Assembly: GCF_900105515.1 (NCBI RefSeq)
Contig: NZ_FNSY01000001.1
Location: forward strand, 1,364,001-1,428,000
DNA from: Streptomyces sp. 2131.1
Lineage (GTDB): Bacteria > Actinomycetota > Actinomycetes > Streptomycetales > Streptomycetaceae
DNA: 64,000 nt
Direction: 5' to 3'
Shown here: piece by piece, positions 26,996-37,449 of the stretch
How positions within the stretch are numbered: the stretch's first letter is position 1
How the letters are laid out: every line of letters starts with the position of its first letter
Notes under the pieces: generated by a model
Told to the model about the DNA's origin: nothing
Database searches by the model: none
The model's input: the letters and a program-made list of their open reading frames with translations, nothing else
Made by a program: the position numbers and the translations under genes

Positions 26996-27107
26996 GGCCC
27001 CGTCACCCTCTCGCCTTCACCGGATCTTCATCGCGCCCACACAGGACCGATAGCATCATATGCGCAGCGACGACCCGTCCGATCCGGGCCGTACGGCCGG
27101 TGATCCG

Positions 27108-27134
27108 GGAACCAAAACACGTATTCGTACGATC
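27108..27134 (+). promoter_or_regulatory. Candidate ECF-type (sigma-E-like) promoter of LCP gene
   Basis: GGAAC, a 17-base spacer, then CGATC resembles the AAC-N16/17-TC pattern of cell-envelope-stress sigma factor SigE of Streptomyces. It lies about 115 bases before the LCP start. A TATAGT further downstream near 27144 could instead be the -10 of a housekeeping promoter. Low confidence. Confidence 0.3.
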
Positions 27135-27249
27135 CTCTGTTCTATAGTGCACGCTCAGTCATGCACATACGGACCGGCCAAACCCCCCACCCGAGTCCCA
27201 CGCACTCCACAGCCCGCCCCGGGCCACGAGATTTGAGGACTCGACCACG

Positions 27250-28353
27250 ATGAGCCACGACGCCATATCCGCGAGCACTCAAGAGGACAGCCCGGCGTCC
27301 CTCGGCGGCCGGGGCAAGCGCAAGGAGGGCCGCAAGCGTCGTCGCGGCCTCAAGATCACCCTCGTCGTGCTGCTCGTCCTGCTCCTCGCCGCCGGCGGCA
27401 CCGCCTGGTGGCTGTGGAGCCGGCTCGACGGCAACATCACGGGCGTGGACATCAACAAGGCGCTCGGGGAGGACCGCCCCGAGAAGCTGCCCACCAGCGG
27501 GCAGAACCTGCTGGTCCTCGGGTCGGACTCGCGGGCCGGCGCGGAGAACAAGAAGCTGGGCGGCGGCGGCGCGGTCAGCGGGGCGCGGTCCGACACGGCG
27601 CTGGTCGTGCACATCCCGGAGGGACGGGAGAAGGCCGTCGCCGTGTCCATCCCGCGCGACACCCTGGTGACCCGGCCCGAGTGCACCGAGGGCGACGGTT
27701 CGACCGTACCCACCCAGAACCGCGTGATGTTCAACTCCGTCTACTCGCAGGTCGGTCCGGCCTGCGTGGTCAAGACCGTCGAGAAGATGTCCGGCGTACG
27801 CATCGACCACTACCTGGAGATCAACTTCGCCGGGTTCAAGGGCCTCGTCGACGCCATCGGAGGCGTCACCGTCGACGTCCCGGAGGACATCCACGACAAC
27901 TCCTCCGGACTCGACCTGACCGCAGGACAGCACAGGCTCAACGGCACCGAGTCCCTCTCCTACGTCCGCACCCGGCACGGCATCGGCGACGGCAGCGACC
28001 TCGGGCGCATCGGGCTCCAGCAGCAGTTCCTCATGGCCCTGCTCAGCGAGGTGAAGAAGCAGGACCTGCTGGGCAGCCCGACGAGCGCCTACAAGATCGC
28101 CACCTCGGCCACCAAGTCCCTCACCACCGACGAGGAACTGGCCTCCCTCACGTCGCTCGCTAAGTTCGCCCGTTCGATGAACGGGGTCGACCCGGAGACG
28201 ATGGAGACGATCATGCTCCCCGTCGCCTACGACAAGGCCGACCCCAACCGCGTCGTCGCGGCGGAGCCGCAGGCCACGACCCTGTGGAAGGCGATCCGCA
28301 CGGACAGCGCCATCCCCGCGTCGGCCAAGAAGTCCCCGGCCACGGGCGGCTGA
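27250..28353 (+). CDS. LytR-CpsA-Psr (LCP) family glycopolymer ligase
   Basis: A 367-residue membrane protein. A basic cytoplasmic N-terminus of about 35 residues (GRGKRKEGRKRRRGLK) is followed by one transmembrane helix (ITLVVLLVLLLAAGGTAWWL, about 36-55) and an extracellular LCP domain (about 75-320). Conserved LCP pieces are NLLVLGSDSRAG, ARSDTALVVHIP, AVSIPRDTLV with the phosphate-binding Arg, and FAGFKGLVDAIGGVTVDVP, then LNGTESLSYVRTRHGI. LCP enzymes move undecaprenyl-linked teichoic acids, arabinogalactan or capsules onto peptidoglycan. Its place between two propeller genes and opposite the Stealth operon suggests that it attaches that polymer to the wall. Confidence 0.88.
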   Translation: MSHDAISASTQEDSPASLGGRGKRKEGRKRRRGLKITLVVLLVLLLAAGGTAWWLWSRLDGNITGVDINKALGEDRPEKLPTSGQNLLVLGSDSRAGAENKKLGGGGAVSGARSDTALVVHIPEGREKAVAVSIPRDTLVTRPECTEGDGSTVPTQNRVMFNSVYSQVGPACVVKTVEKMSGVRIDHYLEINFAGFKGLVDAIGGVTVDVPEDIHDNSSGLDLTAGQHRLNGTESLSYVRTRHGIGDGSDLGRIGLQQQFLMALLSEVKKQDLLGSPTSAYKIATSATKSLTTDEELASLTSLAKFARSMNGVDPETMETIMLPVAYDKADPNRVVAAEPQATTLWKAIRTDSAIPASAKKSPATGG

Positions 28354-28361
28354 CGCTCGAC

Positions 28362-28396
28362 GGGGGCCATGGGGCCGGACGGTCCCACAGCCCCCG
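28362..28396. terminator. Weak hairpin between convergent LCP and propeller genes
   Basis: GGGGGC and GCCCCC pair around an inner partly complementary stretch in the 45-base gap between the convergent stops. It could terminate both genes; the inner stem has mismatches. Confidence 0.35.
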
Positions 28397-28398
28397 CT

Positions 28399-29535
28399 TC
28401 AGACCCGCCGGGCCGGCCCCAACGCCAGCCCCGGTTCGCTGTTCTGCCGGGACACGTACAGCCCGCCGCGCTCACCGATCACCGCGAGGACCACGCGCCC
28501 GAGTCCGTCGAGCGCCAACGCCGGGGGCGCGGCGGTGCGTTCGCCCGTCGCAGCCCACCACAGGCCGCCGGCCTCGTTCTCCGTACCGCAGGCCGCGAGC
28601 AGCACGCGGCCGTCGCGGGCACGGTGGGCGAGCACGGTGCAGTCGTAGTCGTCGAGTTCGGCGCGCAGCGCCGCGACCGGGCCCTCGGCGGGGGTGTCCC
28701 CGATCGTGATGGGCGGGGTGTCCGTGTCCAGGCGGTTGGCGACCAGGGTGCCCGCGGCGGCGTCGGTCCAGTAGTAGGTGGTGCGGTCGGCGGCGGTCTC
28801 CAGTACGGTCACCGCGCCGCCGGCGATCCTGACGTTCAGGTTGTCGCCCTTCAGGAGCGGGGCGCCGCGCTCGCTCTGGGCCCACCGCATGGCCTTGTCG
28901 GTGCCGGGGACGAGCAGCTCGAACCGCCCGGCCTCCGTGACCACGACGGCCATCGTCTCCTTGCCGAGCGTGCCCTTGAGGTCCTTCCACGCCTCCCACT
29001 TGCCGTTCGTGCCCTCGCGGCGCATCATCATGCCGCCGTTGGCGTTGCGGACGAAGACGTGGACCCTGCCGCTGAGGGCCACACCGGCGGCCGGCGGGCC
29101 GATGCGGGCGGCCCGCTCGTCGCCGTCCTTGTACGGATTGCCCAGGGTCCGCCACGCGGTGACCGGGCGGCCCGTCTGGTACTGGATGGCGTGCACGAGG
29201 TCGACCCGCGGCGTGCCGTCCGCCCCGTCCCGGACCCGGCGCCCGACGAAGTGCACGTAACCGTCCGCGCCCTGGGCGAGGCCGAGGTGGGTCAGGGCGG
29301 GTACGGGGAAGAACTCCGGGCCCTCCCAGCCGGGTCCGCCGGGGCGTTCCTCGGTCCAGCGCAGGAGTCCGTCCTCGTTGCGGGCGTACGCGGTGAGCCT
29401 GCCGTCCTTGCCACGCACGAGCCAACGTCCGTCGAGCGGGGTCTCGGCCGTCACCCTGGCGCCGTCGAAGTCTCGCGGGGCGTCCTCGCCCTTGCCCGGG
29501 GCGCTCCCCCGGTCACGTCTCGACCTGACTCGCAT
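28399..29535 (-). CDS. Beta-propeller protein of the glycopolymer locus (paralog 2)
   Basis: A 378-residue paralog of the propeller protein upstream. Shared blades include WLVRGKDGRLTAYARNEDG, LRWTEERPGG, VHAIQYQTGRPVTAWRTLGN, VHVFVRNANGGMMMRREG, WEAWKDLKG and GLWWAATGER. The segment VHVFVRNANGG also matches LHVFVRNFSVG in the PIG-L fusion protein, so all three share an ancestor. No signal peptide or catalytic motif is seen. It is convergent with the LCP gene and lies alone on the minus strand; a TATGAT hexamer about 85 bases upstream could be its -10 element. Function is unknown, probably carbohydrate binding. Confidence 0.65.
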   Translation of the reverse strand: MRVRSRRDRGSAPGKGEDAPRDFDGARVTAETPLDGRWLVRGKDGRLTAYARNEDGLLRWTEERPGGPGWEGPEFFPVPALTHLGLAQGADGYVHFVGRRVRDGADGTPRVDLVHAIQYQTGRPVTAWRTLGNPYKDGDERAARIGPPAAGVALSGRVHVFVRNANGGMMMRREGTNGKWEAWKDLKGTLGKETMAVVVTEAGRFELLVPGTDKAMRWAQSERGAPLLKGDNLNVRIAGGAVTVLETAADRTTYYWTDAAAGTLVANRLDTDTPPITIGDTPAEGPVAALRAELDDYDCTVLAHRARDGRVLLAACGTENEAGGLWWAATGERTAAPPALALDGLGRVVLAVIGERGGLYVSRQNSEPGLALGPARRV

Positions 29536-29719
29536 GTCGTGGCGTCTTCCTTCCGTGATGGTCCGCTCCCGATCTGCGGCTTTGTCTCACGACCGGCACC
29601 AGGAGGGCGGAAAGCACCATCATAGAATCACCGTTCGAACCCTTGGATCACGGCGTCCGGCCCGCGTGGGCGGCGCCCAGGGGACCGCGTACGCCGCCGG
29701 GGCGTGGCACGCTGGCCCC

Positions 29720-30103
29720 ATGCCGAGCCCGCTGCCCCTGGTGATCATCGACGCCGCCAACGTGGTCGGGTCCGTCCCGGACGGCTGGTGGCGGGACCGC
29801 CGCGGCGCGGCCGAGCGGCTGCGCGATTCGCTGGTGCCGTACGCCTGTGACGGCCTGCCCGGTCTGCCCGGCCCCGTCGACCTGGTCCTGGTGGTCGAGG
29901 GGCGGGCCCGGGACGTCGCCCCGGTGCCCGGGGTGCGGGTGGAGGCGACCGCGGGCAGCGGTGACGACCTGATCGCGGATCTGGCGGCGGGCGCGGCGCC
30001 GCGTCCCTGCCTCGTGGTCACCGCCGACCGCGAGCTGCGGCGCCGGGTCGAGGCGCACGGGGCGCGGTGCGCGGGGCCTCGCACGGTGCGGCCGGGGGCG
30101 TGA
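29720..30103 (+). CDS. NYN-domain (PIN-like) small protein
   Basis: A 127-residue cytosolic protein. It opens with LPLVIIDAANVVGSVPDGWW, the hallmark Asp-x-x-Asn start of NYN/PIN-like nucleases, continues with VDLVLVVEGRARDV, SGDDLIADLAAG with paired acidic residues, and LVVTADRELRRRVEAHGAR, where the second Asp cluster lies. These residues fit a metal-dependent ribonuclease site. Few homologs are characterised, so the RNA target is unknown. The ATG was chosen because it starts exactly at the conserved fold. It stands alone between the divergent propeller gene and the convergent permease. Confidence 0.65.
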   Translation: MPSPLPLVIIDAANVVGSVPDGWWRDRRGAAERLRDSLVPYACDGLPGLPGPVDLVLVVEGRARDVAPVPGVRVEATAGSGDDLIADLAAGAAPRPCLVVTADRELRRRVEAHGARCAGPRTVRPGA

Positions 30104-30123
30104 AGGCCGCATGCGCGTGAGGA

Positions 30124-31659
<1,536 letters not shown>

Positions 31660-31751
31660 CGGCGTACCTCCACGCACTCGTCGTGCACGCCATGTTCCGG
31701 ACCCGGCCGGACCCGTTGACGGCGGCACGCCTGCCGCGCCGGGAATTCACG

Positions 31752-31802
31752 CGAACGGGCCGGTCGGACCACTCGTTACGGGTGGTCCGACCGGCCCGTT
31801 CG
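31752..31802 (-). terminator. Strong terminator after dxs
   Basis: A perfect 21-bp stem with a 9-base loop starts about 20 bases past the dxs stop. It separates dxs from the permease gene in the same direction. Confidence 0.85.
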
Positions 31803-31820
31803 GCCGAAGCGGGGCACGCG

Positions 31821-33749
31821 TCAGTCCCGGACGCGCTCCGCGACGGTGCGGTCCTCCGCGCCCGTCGAGTAGCGCCCGTCGAGCTTGGCGACCAGGCCGG
31901 TGACCTGGCGGGCGATGTCCGGGGCGGTCAGCCCGATCTCGGCCATGACCTCCTTGCGGGAGGCGTGGTCGAGGAAGACCGACGGGATGCCGAAGTCGCG
32001 CAGCGGGACGTCGACGTCCGCGTCGCGCAGCGCCTGGGAGATCGCGGAGCCGACACCGCCGGCCCTGCTGTTGTCCTCGACGGTGACGACGACGCGGTGC
32101 CGCGCGGCGAGCGGGGCCATGGCCTCGTCGACGGGCTTGACCCAGCGGGGGTCGACGACGGTCGTCGAGATGCCCTGGGCGTCGAGCAGGTCGGCGATCT
32201 CCAGGCACATCGGGGCGAGCGCGCCGATGGAGACGAGCAGCACGTCGGGCCGGGCGGCGGCGGACGCGCGCAGCACGTCCATGCCGCCCACCGTGCCGAC
32301 CGCCTTGACCGAGGGGCCGACGGCGCCCTTGGAGAAGCGGACGACCGTGGGGGCGTCGTCGACGTCGACGGCCTCGCGCAGCTGGGCGCGGACCTGGTCG
32401 GCGTCGCGCGGGGCGGCGATCCGAAGGCCGGGTACGACCTGGAGGATCGACATGTCCCACATGCCGTTGTGCGAGGCGCCGTCGGTGCCGGTGATCCCGG
32501 CCCGGTCCAGGACGAAGGTGACCCCGCACCGGTGCAGGGCGACGTCCATCAGGACCTGGTCGAAGGCGCGGTTCAGGAACGTGGCGTACACCGCGAAGAC
32601 GGGGTGCAGGCCGCCGGTGGCCAGGCCGGCCGCGGAGACCGCGCCGTGCTGCTCCGCGATGCCGACGTCGTAGATCCGGTCCGGGAACTCCTTCTCGAAC
32701 CCGGTCAGGCCGACCGGCTGGAGCATGGCCGCGGTGATCGCGACGATGTCCTCGCGCTCGTGGCCGAGCTTGACCATCTCCTCGCCGAACACCGAGGTCC
32801 AGTCGAGGCCGGAGGTGGCGACGGGCAGGCCGGTGTCCGGGTGGATCTTGCCGACGGCGTGGAAGCGGTCGGCCTCGTCGAGGAGGGCGGGGGTGTAGCC
32901 GCGGCCCTTCTCGGTGAGGCAGTGCACGATCACGGGGCCGCCGAAGCGCTTGGCGCGCTGGAGCGCGGACTCCAGGGCCTCGATGTCGTGGCCGTCGATG
33001 GGGCCGACGTACTTCAGGCCGAGGTCCTCGAACATGCCCTGCGGGGCGATGAAGTCCTTCAGCCCCTTCTTGGCGCCGTGCAGCGTCTCGTACAGCGGCT
33101 TGCCGACGACGGGGGTGCGCTCCAGGAGGTCCTTGCCGCGGGCCAGGAAACGCTCGTAGCCGTCGGTGGTGCGCAGGGTGGCCAGGTGGTTGGCGAGGCC
33201 GCCGATGGTGGGCGCGTAGGAGCGCTCGTTGTCGTTGACGACGATGACGAGGGGGCGGTCCTTGGCGGCGGCGATGTTGTTCAGCGCCTCCCAGGCCATG
33301 CCGCCGGTGAGGGCTCCGTCACCGATGACCGCGACGACGTGGTCGTCCTTGCCGCGGACCTCGTTGGCCTTGGCGAGGCCGTCGGCCCAGCCCAGGACGG
33401 TGGAGGCGTGCGAGTTCTCGATGACGTCGTGGTCGGACTCGGCGCGCGAGGGGTAGCCGGACAGGCCGCCCTTGCTCTTCAGCCTGCTGAAGTCCTGGCG
33501 TCCGGTGAGGAGCTTGTGCACGTAGCTCTGGTGGCCGGTGTCGAAGAGGACCTTGTCCTTCGGCGAGTCGAAGACCCGGTGCAGGGCGATGGTCAGCTCG
33601 ACGACGCCCAGGTTGGGGCCGAGGTGGCCGCCGGTCTTGGATACGGCGTCGACGAGGAAGGTCCGGATCTCTTCTGCGAGCTGCACCAGCTGCTCGGAAG
33701 TGAGCCGGTCAAGGTCACGCGGTCCCTGGATCTGGGTCAGCAACGGCAC
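31821..33749 (-). CDS. dxs: 1-deoxy-D-xylulose-5-phosphate synthase
   Basis: A 642-residue thiamine-diphosphate enzyme that condenses pyruvate and glyceraldehyde 3-phosphate, the first step of the MEP isoprenoid pathway. Motifs are [51 protein letters not shown] (TPP/Mg site) and [14 protein letters not shown] in the N-terminal half, then the transketolase pyrimidine-binding domain ([28 protein letters not shown]) and the C-terminal domain ([17 protein letters not shown]). Normal length. It is monocistronic with its own terminator. Confidence 0.95.
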   Translation of the reverse strand: MPLLTQIQGPRDLDRLTSEQLVQLAEEIRTFLVDAVSKTGGHLGPNLGVVELTIALHRVFDSPKDKVLFDTGHQSYVHKLLTGRQDFSRLKSKGGLSGYPSRAESDHDVIENSHASTVLGWADGLAKANEVRGKDDHVVAVIGDGALTGGMAWEALNNIAAAKDRPLVIVVNDNERSYAPTIGGLANHLATLRTTDGYERFLARGKDLLERTPVVGKPLYETLHGAKKGLKDFIAPQGMFEDLGLKYVGPIDGHDIEALESALQRAKRFGGPVIVHCLTEKGRGYTPALLDEADRFHAVGKIHPDTGLPVATSGLDWTSVFGEEMVKLGHEREDIVAITAAMLQPVGLTGFEKEFPDRIYDVGIAEQHGAVSAAGLATGGLHPVFAVYATFLNRAFDQVLMDVALHRCGVTFVLDRAGITGTDGASHNGMWDMSILQVVPGLRIAAPRDADQVRAQLREAVDVDDAPTVVRFSKGAVGPSVKAVGTVGGMDVLRASAAARPDVLLVSIGALAPMCLEIADLLDAQGISTTVVDPRWVKPVDEAMAPLAARHRVVVTVEDNSRAGGVGSAISQALRDADVDVPLRDFGIPSVFLDHASRKEVMAEIGLTAPDIARQVTGLVAKLDGRYSTGAEDRTVAERVRD

Positions 33750-33895
33750 CCGTGCCTCCTTGCATTTGAGCCGGTCGAACTTCTTGCCGATCCGCAGAGT
33801 CTAAATGTTCGGCAACGTCCGCGTACGCCTGGGGCGTGGACGCGAGCCGCCCGCGGTGCCGAAAACACGAGTATGCCCGAGCCCCGGCACGCAGG

Positions 33896-33924
33896 TGCCC
33901 GGCACCCGTGGCGGGTGCCGGGCA
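33896..33924 (-). terminator. Terminator of the xyl transporter genes
   Basis: A perfect 13-bp stem (TGCCCGGCACCCG and complement) with loop TGG lies 18 bases past the permease stop on the minus strand. Confidence 0.8.
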
Positions 33925-33941
33925 ATCCTGCGGATCCGCGG

Positions 33942-35240
33942 TCAGGCGCGGCCCGCTGTCTTCTGCGTCTTGCGGGAGACCGAGTCGATGATCACGGCGA
34001 TGAGGAGGACCGCACCGGTGATCATGTACTGGATCGCGTTCGACGACAGGTTCATCTGGTTGAGGCCCTGGACGATCGACTGGATGACCAGGATGCCCAG
34101 GAGCGCGGACCAGACCTTGCCGCGTCCGCCGAACAGTGACGTACCGCCGATGACGGCCGCGGCGATGCACATCATGAGCTGGTTGCCGCCACCGAGCGAA
34201 CGGTCGGCGCCGCCGGTCGCGGAGGCCAGGAAGAGACCGCCGACCGCACCGAGCGTGCCGGAGATCATGAACACCGAGATGCGGATCCAGGACACGTTGA
34301 TACCGGCGCGGCGCGCCGCCTCGACGCCACCGCCGACCGCGAAGACCTGACGGCCGTACGTGGTGCGGCGCAGCACGAAGTCGGTGATGACGAGGATCGC
34401 GAGGAAGATCACCAGGGAGAGCGGGAGGCCCTGCTCCTGGTTGAACGCGTACGCGGCGAGCAGCGCCAGGACGGCGAGCAGGGCGGTGCGCAGGATGATC
34501 TCGCTCTGCGGGCGGTGCGGCAGCTCCGCGGACTTGCGGCGCTTCGCGTCGCGCAGCTGCGCGAGGTAGAAGGCGACGATCACGAAGACGGCCAGGCCGT
34601 AGGCGGCGGCGACGTCCTCGAAGTAGTAGCTGGTCAGGTCGCGGACGAAGCTGCCGAGCGGGGTGGTGATGGTGGACTTCTCGCCCATCACCCAGGTCTG
34701 CATGCCGGCCCAGCCCAGGAAGCCCGCCAGGGTCACGACGAACGCCGGCACGCCGATCTTGGCGAAGACGATGCCGTGGAAGGCGCCGATGACCGTGCCG
34801 GAGAGGATGCCGAGCAGGATGGCGAGGCCGTCGGGTATGTCCGTGCCGACGACGGCCCACACCGCGCCCGCGAGACCCGCGACGGAGCCGACCGCGAGGT
34901 CGATCTCGCCGAGCAGCAGCACGAAGACGATGCCGACGGCCATGATGCCGGGGCCCGCCGCGTACAGCGTGATCTGGTCGAGGTTGTACGAGGTGAGGAA
35001 GTTGCCGGTCTCGGCCTGGAAGACGATCCCGATGATGATCAGGCCCACCACGACGGGCAGCGAGCCGATCTCGCCCGAGCGCACCTTGCGCTTGAACTCG
35101 GTCCAGTAGCCCTTGAAGCCCTGCTCGCGGACGAGGAGGCGGGGGTCGACGACCCGCACCGCGCCCTCCGCCGCCGCGGGAGCCTCGGTGGTCTCGGCCT
35201 GGGCCGGGACCTTGGCCGGGGTCTCGTTGATGTTGCTCAC
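33942..35240 (-). CDS. xylH: Sugar ABC transporter permease (xylose type)
   Basis: A 432-residue polytopic permease of the ribose/xylose (BPD_transp_2) class. A Glu/Ala-rich cytosolic N-terminus (to about 70) is followed by ten or so membrane segments, including GPGIMAVGIVFVLLLGEIDLAVGSVAGL, which carries the conserved GEIDLSVG-like loop, and RTTYGRQVFAVGGGVEAARRAGI for ATPase contact. It forms the channel for the XylF/XylG system. The GTG overlaps the xylG stop as GTGA. Identification as xylH rests on the rok7B7-xylFGH order known in S. coelicolor. Confidence 0.85.
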   Translation of the reverse strand: MSNINETPAKVPAQAETTEAPAAAEGAVRVVDPRLLVREQGFKGYWTEFKRKVRSGEIGSLPVVVGLIIIGIVFQAETGNFLTSYNLDQITLYAAGPGIMAVGIVFVLLLGEIDLAVGSVAGLAGAVWAVVGTDIPDGLAILLGILSGTVIGAFHGIVFAKIGVPAFVVTLAGFLGWAGMQTWVMGEKSTITTPLGSFVRDLTSYYFEDVAAAYGLAVFVIVAFYLAQLRDAKRRKSAELPHRPQSEIILRTALLAVLALLAAYAFNQEQGLPLSLVIFLAILVITDFVLRRTTYGRQVFAVGGGVEAARRAGINVSWIRISVFMISGTLGAVGGLFLASATGGADRSLGGGNQLMMCIAAAVIGGTSLFGGRGKVWSALLGILVIQSIVQGLNQMNLSSNAIQYMITGAVLLIAVIIDSVSRKTQKTAGRA

Positions 35241-36025
35241 TTGGATGCCTCCGCGCTGCGGGACTTGCGGCGGGTCACGGCGTTGTCCGTGGCGCCCGTG
35301 ATCGCGGCGATGATTTCTTCGTGGCTGGTCGTCGCCACCGGGAAGACGCCGTTGTTGTGGCCGAGTCGCAGCACGGCGACCTTGTCGGCGACGGCCTTCA
35401 CATCGGCCATGTTGTGGCTGATGAGGATCACGCCGAGGTTCTGCTCGCGCAGCCGCTCCACGAGGTCGAGGACCTGGGCGGTCTGCTCGACACCGAGGGC
35501 CGCGGTGGGCTCGTCGAGGATCACGATCTTCGGGTTGCCGACCAGGGCGCGGGCGATGGCCACGACCTGGCGCTGGCCGCCGGAGAGCGCGGCGACCGGG
35601 ATGCGGACGCTGGGGATGCGGATGGAGAGCGTGGACAGGAGGTCCTGGGCCCGCTTCTCCATGGCGACCTCGTCGAGGACGCCGCCCTTCTTGATCTCGC
35701 GCCCGAGGAAGAGGTTGGCGACGACGTCCAGGTTGTCGCAGAGCGCGAGGTCCTGGTAGACGGTGGCGACGCCGAGGTTCTGGGCGTCGTGCGGACGGCT
35801 GATGTCCACCTTCTCGCCCTCCCACTCGATGACGCCCTCATCGATGGGGTGAACGCCGGCGATCGTCTTGACCAGCGTGGACTTTCCTGCACCGTTGTCG
35901 CCGACGAGGGCGACCACTTCTCCGGCGTGGACTTCGAGATCGACACCGGAGAGGACCTGGACCGCTCCGAATCGCTTGAAGACCCCACGCAACGCCAACA
36001 CGGGCGTCTGTGACACGTGAACCAT
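35237..36025 (-). CDS. xylG: Sugar ABC transporter ATP-binding protein (xylose type)
   Basis: A 262-residue ATPase with one nucleotide-binding domain: Walker A GDNGAGKSTLV, signature LSGGQRQ, Walker B IVILDEP and switch His in ILISHNM. E. coli-type sugar ATPases have two domains and about 500 residues; this single-domain form must dimerise. It energises import through XylH. The interval to xylF contains a terminator-like hairpin, which would make xylG and xylH less abundant than the binding protein. Confidence 0.87.
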   Translation of the reverse strand: MVHVSQTPVLALRGVFKRFGAVQVLSGVDLEVHAGEVVALVGDNGAGKSTLVKTIAGVHPIDEGVIEWEGEKVDISRPHDAQNLGVATVYQDLALCDNLDVVANLFLGREIKKGGVLDEVAMEKRAQDLLSTLSIRIPSVRIPVAALSGGQRQVVAIARALVGNPKIVILDEPTAALGVEQTAQVLDLVERLREQNLGVILISHNMADVKAVADKVAVLRLGHNNGVFPVATTSHEEIIAAITGATDNAVTRRKSRSAEASK

Positions 36026-36032
36026 CTCCTTC

Positions 36033-36070
36033 GCCGCCTGACCGGCGGGGATGTGCCGCCTGACCGGCGG
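36033..36070. repeat. 16-bp direct repeat upstream of xylG
   Basis: GCCGCCTGACCGGCGG occurs twice with a period of 22 bases directly before the xylG start. Each copy can itself fold (CCGCC, GGCGG). It may be a tandem operator or a small structured leader. Confidence 0.5.
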
Positions 36071-36222
36071 AGACGCCGCGCCACGGGGGGCGGCGTCGAC
36101 GTACGGGAAGCACTGGGGGGAAGAGTGTCCGGCACCCGCCCGGAAGCGGGGTGTGAGCCGGCCGGGGCCGGACAGTCATGGGGGCGGGCGGACTCCGCCG
36201 TGCGGTGCGGATCACGCCCGTT

Positions 36223-36250
36223 CGCGCCGGGGCCCACCGGCCCCGGCGCG
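36223..36250 (-). terminator. Hairpin between xylF and xylG
   Basis: A perfect 12-bp stem (CGCGCCGGGGCC and complement, loop of 4) starts 8 bases past the xylF stop. As the ATPase and permease genes follow in the same direction, it probably limits readthrough or protects the xylF message. Confidence 0.7.
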
Positions 36251-36258
36251 AGGAGGGA

Positions 36259-37326
36259 CTACTTGATGCCCAGTGCGGTGCACTTGGCGGCGATGTCCTT
36301 CACGCAGACATCGGCGACCTTGTAGATGCCGTCCTTGATCACGGTGTCCTGGATGTTGTCCTTGTTCACCACGGTCGGCTCGAGCAGCGTGGACGGAACG
36401 CCGTCCGTCTCGCCCTGGGCGCCGACGTCCTTGCCCTGGAGCAGGTTGACGGCGAACTGGGCGGCCGCCGGGGCGAGCTGCTTCGGCGACTTGTAGATCG
36501 TGAAGGTCTGCGTACCGGCGATGATCCGCTGGATGCCGGGGAGCTCGGCGTCCTGGCCGCCCACCGGGATGTCCTTGATGCCGGCGTTGCTCAGGGACGT
36601 GATGATGCCGCCCGCCATGCCGTCGTTGGCGGAGTAGACGGCGTCGATCTTGCCCTTGCCGACCGAGGAGATCGCGGCGGTCATCTTCTCACCGGCGATC
36701 TTCGGGTCCCACTCGCCGGACGCCTCGTAGGCGATCTTGACCTTGCCGTCGAGGGACGCGTGGGCGCCCTTCTTGAACAGGCCGGCGTTCGGGTCCTTCT
36801 CGTCACCGTTGATCATGACGACGTTGGCGCCGGAGGCCTTGGAGCCGAGGGCGTCGATGACGGCCTGGCCCTGGAGCTTGCCGATCTTCTCGTTGTCGTG
36901 GCTGACGTAGGCGTCGGCACCGGCGATGGCGCGGTCGTACGCGACGACCTTGACGCCCTTCTTGTGCGCGGCCTCGACCCAGGCGGCGGACTTCTCGGCG
37001 TCGACCGAGGAGATCGCGATGACCTTGATGCCGTCGGCGATCTGCTGCTCGAACTGCTGCTTCTGCTGGCCGACGTCACCGGCCGCGTTGTTGTAGACGA
37101 CCTCGCAGTCCGCGCAGTCCTTCTTGACCGCTTCGATGAACAGCGGCTTGTCCAGCGTCTCGTAGCGGGCGGTCTTGTTCTCCGGGAGCAGGAGACCGAT
37201 CTTGGTCTTGCTGCCCGAGTCCGCCGAGTCCTTCTTGTCGTCGCCGGCCTTGCCGCAAGCGGCGAGGGAGAGGGCCATCGAGACAGCGGCCGTGCCTATG
37301 ACGATGCGTCGCGTCACTGCGTTCAT
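36259..37326 (-). CDS. xylF: Sugar-binding lipoprotein of ABC transporter (xylose type)
   Basis: A 355-residue periplasmic-binding-protein-like lipoprotein. Signal peptide RRIVIGTAAVSMALSLAAC with lipobox LAAC; mature region of the ribose/xylose type: KIGLLLPENKTARYETLDKP, EQQIADGIKVIAISSVDAEK, KGVKVVAYDRAIAGADAYVSHDN, IDAVYSANDGMAGGIITSL and DIPVGGQDAELPGIQRI. These loops line the sugar pocket. The start is the ATG before the Arg pair. It is the first transporter gene after the ROK regulator; the leader contains an 11-bp inverted repeat. Confidence 0.87.
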   Translation of the reverse strand: MNAVTRRIVIGTAAVSMALSLAACGKAGDDKKDSADSGSKTKIGLLLPENKTARYETLDKPLFIEAVKKDCADCEVVYNNAAGDVGQQKQQFEQQIADGIKVIAISSVDAEKSAAWVEAAHKKGVKVVAYDRAIAGADAYVSHDNEKIGKLQGQAVIDALGSKASGANVVMINGDEKDPNAGLFKKGAHASLDGKVKIAYEASGEWDPKIAGEKMTAAISSVGKGKIDAVYSANDGMAGGIITSLSNAGIKDIPVGGQDAELPGIQRIIAGTQTFTIYKSPKQLAPAAAQFAVNLLQGKDVGAQGETDGVPSTLLEPTVVNKDNIQDTVIKDGIYKVADVCVKDIAAKCTALGIK

Positions 37327-37358
37327 TGGGGGTTTGCCTCCCTGACGAGGCCGCAACG

Positions 37359-37395
37359 TCGCGGCCGAGGTGGCTGGAAGTCAACTCGGCCGCGA
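37359..37395. promoter_or_regulatory. Inverted repeat in the xylF leader
   Basis: TCGCGGCCGAG and CTCGGCCGCGA, 11-bp perfect arms, 15 bases apart, lie 33-69 bases before the xylF start. A further TAACGA / TCGTTA pair flanks an ACAACGGT core near 37418-37449. Either could be the operator of the neighbouring ROK regulator. Confidence 0.4.
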
Positions 37396-37449
37396 GGGCG
37401 ACGTCAAGGAGTAAATCCTTAACGAGATGACAACGGTGCCATTCGTTAT

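Noticed and set aside
31752..31802. Terminal repeats of a small mobile element
   Set aside because: A continuous stem-loop just after dxs with no internal sequence; a terminator explains it fully.
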